Below, piece by piece: positions 59,314 through 64,000 of a DNA stretch of 64,000 nt. The notes beneath the pieces are model-generated. The model did not search any database and was not told the DNA's origin. It worked only from the letters and a program-made list of their open reading frames with translations. Positions within the stretch are counted from its first letter, which is position 1, and every line of letters begins with the position of its first letter. The translations under genes were made by a program, and so were the position numbers. This DNA is from Pseudokineococcus marinus. Its GTDB lineage: Bacteria; Actinomycetota; Actinomycetes; Actinomycetales; Quadrisphaeraceae. The stretch covers positions 1-64,000 of the forward strand of contig NZ_JBBHZZ010000009.1 of the NCBI RefSeq assembly GCF_037482405.1, written 5' to 3'.

Positions 59314-59818
59314 GGCACCGGCCGGGCGCGCCCTCGGGCAGCTCGTCGAGGTCGTCGTCGTCGCGGCCGACGACCCCCGGCACCGCGCCCTCGTGCGCGA
59401 CGCGGAGGTCGAGCTGCAGCGGCGCTACGGGGAGGGGTCGCTCGAGCCGCCCGAGGGTGCCTCGCACCCGGACCCGGCCGACGTCGTCCACCTGCTCGCG
59501 GTGGCGGGAGACGTGGCGCTGGGCTGCGCCGTCGTCGCGCCGCTGCCCGTGGTGGGCCCGGGCGTCGGCGAGGTCAAGCGCCTCTTCGTCCCCGCCACGG
59601 CCCGGCGCCGCGGGGTCGCCACGGCGCTGCTGCGCGCGGCGGAGGACGCCGCGCGCGGCCGCGGGCTGCACGCGCTGCACCTCGTGACGGGCACCCTGCA
59701 GCCGGAGGCGATCGCCCTCTACGAGCGGGAGGGGTGGTCGGCCGTCACCCCGTACGCCTGGGCCGACGACCCGATGACGCGGACCTTCGGCAAGACCCTC
59801 ACCGCCGCACCGGGCTGA
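59306..59818 (+). CDS. GNAT-family N-acetyltransferase
   Basis: The 170-aa protein has the GNAT core: VGEVKRLFVPATARRRGVATALLRAAEDAARGRGL with the acetyl-CoA loop RRGVA, then LHLVTGTLQPEAIALYEREGWSAV. The substrate is unknown. GTG 59306 overlaps the end of moaD by 8 nt, so it is cotranscribed with moaA and moaD. Overlap with a cofactor operon does not reveal its target. Confidence 0.87.
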   Translation: MAEAPAGRALGQLVEVVVVAADDPRHRALVRDAEVELQRRYGEGSLEPPEGASHPDPADVVHLLAVAGDVALGCAVVAPLPVVGPGVGEVKRLFVPATARRRGVATALLRAAEDAARGRGLHALHLVTGTLQPEAIALYEREGWSAVTPYAWADDPMTRTFGKTLTAAPG

Positions 59819-59860
59819 CGCGCGGGGCGGAGGCGGTGGACGGGGCGGTCGTCCCGGCGC

Positions 59861-60427
59861 TCAGGGCATGCCCACCCACTCGGCTCCCCCGTCGGCGAGC
59901 ACCTGGCGCTTCCACACCGGCAGGCGCGCCTTGACCTCCTCGACCACCTCCTCGCAGGCGGCGAAGGCCTCGCGCCGGTGCGCGGCGGCCACCGCGACGG
60001 CGAAGGCGACGTCACCGACCTCCAGCGCGCCGGTGCGGTGGCTGACGGCGAGGGCGTCGACGGGGTGGGCGGCGAGCACCTCGCGAGCCACCTCCTCGAC
60101 GACGCGGCCCGCGCTCGGGTGGGCCGAGTACTCCAGGCGCGTGACGCGGGCGCCGTGGTCGTGGTCGCGCACGACGCCCCCGAAGGTGACGACGGCGCCC
60201 GCGGCGGGGTCCTCGACGGCGGCCGCGTGCTCGGCGACGGACAGCACGTCCTCGGTGACGACCGCCCGGGCCAGGCGCCGCGCGGGCGGCGCGACCCGCG
60301 AGGAGTCCCGCGGCGCCCTGGCGCCGCCAGCGGCCCGAGGGTCGCCGGCCGGCGGCCCTGTGACGTCAGCGGCGACGTCGGCGGTGGTGGTGACGGAGCC
60401 GGCGGCGGGGGTCTCGGGCGTGCTCAC
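59861..60427 (-). CDS. moaE: Molybdopterin synthase large subunit
   Basis: The 188-aa MoaE has a 45-residue disordered N-terminal extension, then AGAVVTFGGVVRDHDHGARVTRLEYSAHP, VSHRTGALEVGDVAFAVAVAAAHRREAFAACEEVVEEVKARLPVWKRQ with the catalytic Lys, and the terminal EWVGMP. With MoaD it inserts sulfur into precursor Z. GTG 60427 lies 6 nt after TACCGT, so the mRNA may be leaderless. It converges with the moaA-moaD-GNAT unit. Confidence 0.94.
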   Translation of the reverse strand: MSTPETPAAGSVTTTADVAADVTGPPAGDPRAAGGARAPRDSSRVAPPARRLARAVVTEDVLSVAEHAAAVEDPAAGAVVTFGGVVRDHDHGARVTRLEYSAHPSAGRVVEEVAREVLAAHPVDALAVSHRTGALEVGDVAFAVAVAAAHRREAFAACEEVVEEVKARLPVWKRQVLADGGAEWVGMP

Positions 60428-60433
60428 TCCCCC

Positions 60434-60439
60434 ACGGTA
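60434..60439 (-). promoter_or_regulatory. Candidate -10 (TACCGT) for leaderless moaE
   Basis: TACCGT on the minus strand ends 6 nt before the GTG at 60427. Confidence 0.5.
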
Positions 60440-60518
60440 GGCGCGGGGCGGCGGCCGACCGGACCCCGCCGTCGACCGTGGCCCGGCCCCGCCTAGGCCC
60501 GACCGGTGGGAGAAACGC

Positions 60519-61277
60519 TCAGCGGCCGCCGAGCGCAGCCGCCTCGAGGCCGTGGACGACGAGGGGCCACCACGGCGGGGCCCCGCACGCGCGGCCGGCG
60601 TCCGTCGCCGCGACGAGGCGCGCCTCGTCGCCGTCGGCCAGGACGACGTCGTCCGGGGTCCCGCCGACGAGGGCGATGTGGCGCCACCGCGAGGCCGGGG
60701 CGCGGCGCCCGTCGGCCGCCACGGGCCGGTGCCGGGAGAAGCCGAGCGGACGCCCGCCGACGACGACCGGCAGCGCCCACCGGTCCTGCCCGGCCCTGTC
60801 CCTCCCGGCCCTGTCCTTCCCGGCGACGTCCTGCCCGGCGACGTCCGGCCCGGCGCCGCGGGGCCGCCGCAGCAGGACGCGGCGCTCGCCGTCGACGACG
60901 AGGCCGCGGACGCCCCGCGTCGTCGCGGCCGGCGGGGGCTCGACGCTGACGACGAGGTCGACGTGGACCGCCGCGCCGCCCGGGCGCACCTCCACCCAGC
61001 TGCCGAGCACCTGCTGGCCGCGCCGCTTGGGCACGCGCAGGCCGCTGGCGACGAGCCGCCGCAGCAGCTCCCCGGCCGGCACGAGCGTCGCCCCCGCGGC
61101 CTGCAGGTCCGCCAGCCGCTCCGCCGGCACGTCGTAGTGGTCGCCCTCGAAGCCGCGCGCGGGGATGCCGACCCGCCGGGCGAAGGCGTGGAGCTCCTCG
61201 AGCGAGACGTCGCTGACGAGGTGGGACCACTCGCGCCCGTGCGCCGGCCAGCGCGGGGGGTCGACGAGCACGGCCAC
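60519..61277 (-). CDS. DUF4031 protein with a NUDIX-like region and in-frame repeats
   Basis: The 252-aa protein begins AVLVDPPRWPAHGREWSHLVSDVSLEELHAFA, the start of DUF4031, with GFEGDHYDVPAERLADL. After residue 115 the segment TTRGVRGLVVDGERRVLLRRPRG resembles the beginning of a NUDIX domain but lacks a recognisable NUDIX box. Between them the DNA has a 15-nt tandem repeat coding VAGQD, VAGKD, RAGRD, RAGQD. GTG 61277 lies 6 nt after TAGGGT, suggesting a leaderless mRNA. Function is unknown. Confidence 0.72.
   Translation of the reverse strand: MAVLVDPPRWPAHGREWSHLVSDVSLEELHAFARRVGIPARGFEGDHYDVPAERLADLQAAGATLVPAGELLRRLVASGLRVPKRRGQQVLGSWVEVRPGGAAVHVDLVVSVEPPPAATTRGVRGLVVDGERRVLLRRPRGAGPDVAGQDVAGKDRAGRDRAGQDRWALPVVVGGRPLGFSRHRPVAADGRRAPASRWRHIALVGGTPDDVVLADGDEARLVAATDAGRACGAPPWWPLVVHGLEAAALGGR
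60785..60859. repeat. 15-nt tandem repeat, five units, in frame within the DUF4031 gene
   Basis: Units start at 60785, 60800, 60815, 60830 and 60845, each beginning CC(T/C/G)(G/T/C)CCCGGC. The length is a multiple of three, so copy-number change keeps the frame. Confidence 0.8.
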
Positions 61278-61283
61278 CGGCCG

Positions 61284-61289
61284 ACCCTA
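61284..61289 (-). promoter_or_regulatory. Candidate -10 (TAGGGT) for leaderless DUF4031 gene
   Basis: TAGGGT on the minus strand ends 6 nt before the GTG at 61277. Confidence 0.5.
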
Positions 61290-61303
61290 CGTCCGCCCCT
61301 CGA

Positions 61304-61447
61304 GGGCGATGTGTGGCCATGTCGCCCTACCCGCACCGTCCCCCACGGCGACGTGTGGCCATGTCGCCCTCGCGACGGGCGCCCGGGGGCGATGTGTGGC
61401 CGTGACGCCCCTCACCGACGGTCCGAGGGCGACATGGCCACACATCG
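61304..61447. repeat. Repeat array H: GGGCGA-N12-TCGCCC units, fourth inverted, cut by a gap
   Basis: Direct copies start at 61304, 61346 (first base C) and 61387, 41-42 bp apart, with centres TGTGTGGCCATG, CGTGTGGCCATG and TGTGTGGCCGTG. An inverted copy (61424-61447) runs into 193 Ns. Arms are the same as in array A although the centres differ. Confidence 0.85.
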
Positions 61448-61640
61448 NNNNNNNNNNNNNNNNNNNNNNNNNNNNNNNNNNNNNNNNNNNNNNNNNNNNN
61501 NNNNNNNNNNNNNNNNNNNNNNNNNNNNNNNNNNNNNNNNNNNNNNNNNNNNNNNNNNNNNNNNNNNNNNNNNNNNNNNNNNNNNNNNNNNNNNNNNNNN
61601 NNNNNNNNNNNNNNNNNNNNNNNNNNNNNNNNNNNNNNNN
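61448..61640. other. Assembly gap, 193 Ns
   Basis: The gap begins in the inverted copy of repeat H, so more copies may be missing. It lies 79 nt past the end of groL. Confidence 0.9.
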
Positions 61641-61719
61641 GGCACCCGGTGGGGTGCCGCCCTCGTGGGACGTGCTGCTGCTGGCGCAGCGGTGCCGGGC
61701 CGGGGCCCGGCGGGCGGGA

Positions 61720-63351
<1,632 letters not shown>

Positions 63352-63472
63352 GCTGGGGGTTTCCTCCCGGTGACGGGTGGGGCGGCCGGCCGGTGCCCGC
63401 GACGGACGGGTCGCGCGCGCGGCGGTCACGTCCCGCCGCGCCCACGGCCCTCACCTGACGACCGAGGTCCGT

Positions 63473-63533
63473 TGTCACTCTCGTGCGAGAGTGCCAGCAC
63501 CCATGATGAGCACTCTCCCCCCTCGAGTGCAAA
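63473..63533. promoter_or_regulatory. Two CIRCE/HrcA-type boxes upstream of groL
   Basis: GCACTC-N9-GAGTGC at 63510-63530 is a canonical CIRCE core. A second, CACTCTCG-TG-CGAGAGTG near 63476-63493, is an 18-bp palindrome of the same theme with an 8-nt rather than 9-nt spacer between CACTC and GAGTG. TTGCAC and TCATCA on the minus strand, overlapping the first box, could be the promoter. Confidence 0.8.
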
Positions 63534-63577
63534 CGACCGGGGGGTGCGGACGACCGGGGCGTGCGGACGACCAGGGC
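63527..63577. repeat. 17-bp tandem repeat, three copies, overlapping CIRCE
   Basis: GTGCRRACGACCRGGGS repeats at 63527, 63544 and 63561 with an exact 17-bp period. The first copy overlaps the right arm of the CIRCE element. It lies upstream of the likely groL promoter, in the 330-bp gap between groL and the cold-shock gene. Confidence 0.75.
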
Positions 63578-63680
63578 TCGTGCACCACGCCGGGCCCCGG
63601 ACGCGACGACGCCGCCGCCCCGGCGGGGCGACGGCGTCGGACGGCGGCCCTGCTCGGGCGCCGGAGGGGTGCGGGGTGCC

Positions 63681-63887
63681 TCAGGAGGCGGGGCGGACGG
63701 CCTCGGCCTGCGGGCCCTTCTGGCCCTGCCCGACCTCGAACTCGACCTGCTGGCCCTCCTCGAGGGAGCGGTAGCCGTCCATCTGGATGGCCGACCAGTG
63801 CACGAAGACGTCGGGGCCGCCGCCGTCGACGGTGATGAAGCCGTACCCCTTCTCGGCGTTGAACCACTTCACGGTGCCCTGAGCCAT
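63681..63887 (-). CDS. Cold-shock protein (CspA type)
   Basis: The 68-aa protein is a single cold-shock domain: GTVKWFNAEKGYGFITVDGGGPDVFVHWSAIQ with RNP1 (KGYGFI) and RNP2 (VFVHW), then YRSLEEGQQVEFEVGQGQKGPQAEAV. It binds single-stranded RNA and DNA and melts secondary structure. AGGAGT lies 7 nt before the ATG. The leader extends to the window edge, at least 100 nt, as is usual for csp genes. Confidence 0.95.
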   Translation of the reverse strand: MAQGTVKWFNAEKGYGFITVDGGGPDVFVHWSAIQMDGYRSLEEGQQVEFEVGQGQKGPQAEAVRPAS

Positions 63888-64000
63888 GGTGCTACTCCTG
63901 TGTCGCTGTGTGCGGGTTCGAGGCCCCGGGAGGGCATCGGGTCTCACGCTCGCGTGGCTCGCGATGGTTCCGACGTGCGGGCCGTCCGTACGGGTGCGCG

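Overview
The window is about 64 kb of very GC-rich (well over 70% G+C) chromosomal DNA from an actinobacterium. Codon use is strongly GC3-biased, GTG starts are common, and many genes appear to start leaderless, a TANNNT -10 hexamer lying 6-7 nt before the start codon. Marker genes also fit: an IdeR/DtxR regulator, a mycobacterial-type SerC, an MprA-MprB-PepD-like cluster, a DUF3027 operon, a bacterial XPB helicase beside its Helicase_C_3 partner, a WXG100 protein and a GroEL ending in a Gly-Met tail. I cannot name the genus; the order Kineosporiales or a relative is a guess. It is a draft scaffold with five N gaps (7574-7678, 48836-49000, 53394-53474, 57668-57908, 61448-61640). Most gaps abut strong palindromes or repeats, and at least one is a false join. 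No tRNA, rRNA, prophage, insertion sequence or CRISPR array was seen.

Layout. 1-5 kb: an NlpC/P60 cell-wall hydrolase behind a c-di-AMP (ydaO) riboswitch, metE behind a cobalamin riboswitch, and an IdeR-type metal regulator. 5-12 kb: an unexplained structured + strand segment, pdxH, a citrate synthase homologue that has lost its catalytic histidines, serC, and a PlsC/alkyl-DHAP-synthase-like pair. 12-20 kb: cytochrome bd oxidase (cydA, cydB) with a single-chain CydD-CydC fusion, divergent from a BlaI/M56 pair. 20-26 kb: a MarR-MFS-hydrolase cluster, small membrane proteins, an LLM oxidoreductase, a 150-bp tandem repeat and prfC. 26-34 kb: a cold-shock protein/DUF3027/Hsp90-like ATPase operon, then a D-aspartate-ligase-like ATP-grasp enzyme with an Asp/Glu racemase. 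35-43 kb: a secreted S8 protease, then the Helicase_C_3 protein and XPB helicase. 43-44.6 kb: a frameshifted DUF559 endonuclease-like gene between inverted copies of a 49-bp palindrome. 44.6-53 kb: a hemicellulose-use locus (GH3, ABC sugar transporter, LacI regulator with operator, GH10 xylanase). 53-57.6 kb: two-component system, HtrA/PepD protease and WXG100. 58-61 kb: molybdopterin genes moaA, moaD, moaE. 61-64 kb: groL with CIRCE elements, and a cold-shock gene.

The least-explained signal is a set of short intergenic repeat arrays. At least five loci (about 5446-5551, 11712-11819, 13469-13568, 19374-19478, 61304-61447) carry about three copies of a 21-24 nt unit at a 41-42 bp period, about four helical turns. 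The unit sequence differs by locus but follows shared templates, such as six-base arms around a 12-nt centre containing GTNGCC. Most lie at gene 3' ends, often touching a stop codon, and one lies in frame inside the CydD-CydC linker. Related palindromes flank the sdpI-like and DUF559 genes. These arrays are the best candidate here for something undescribed.
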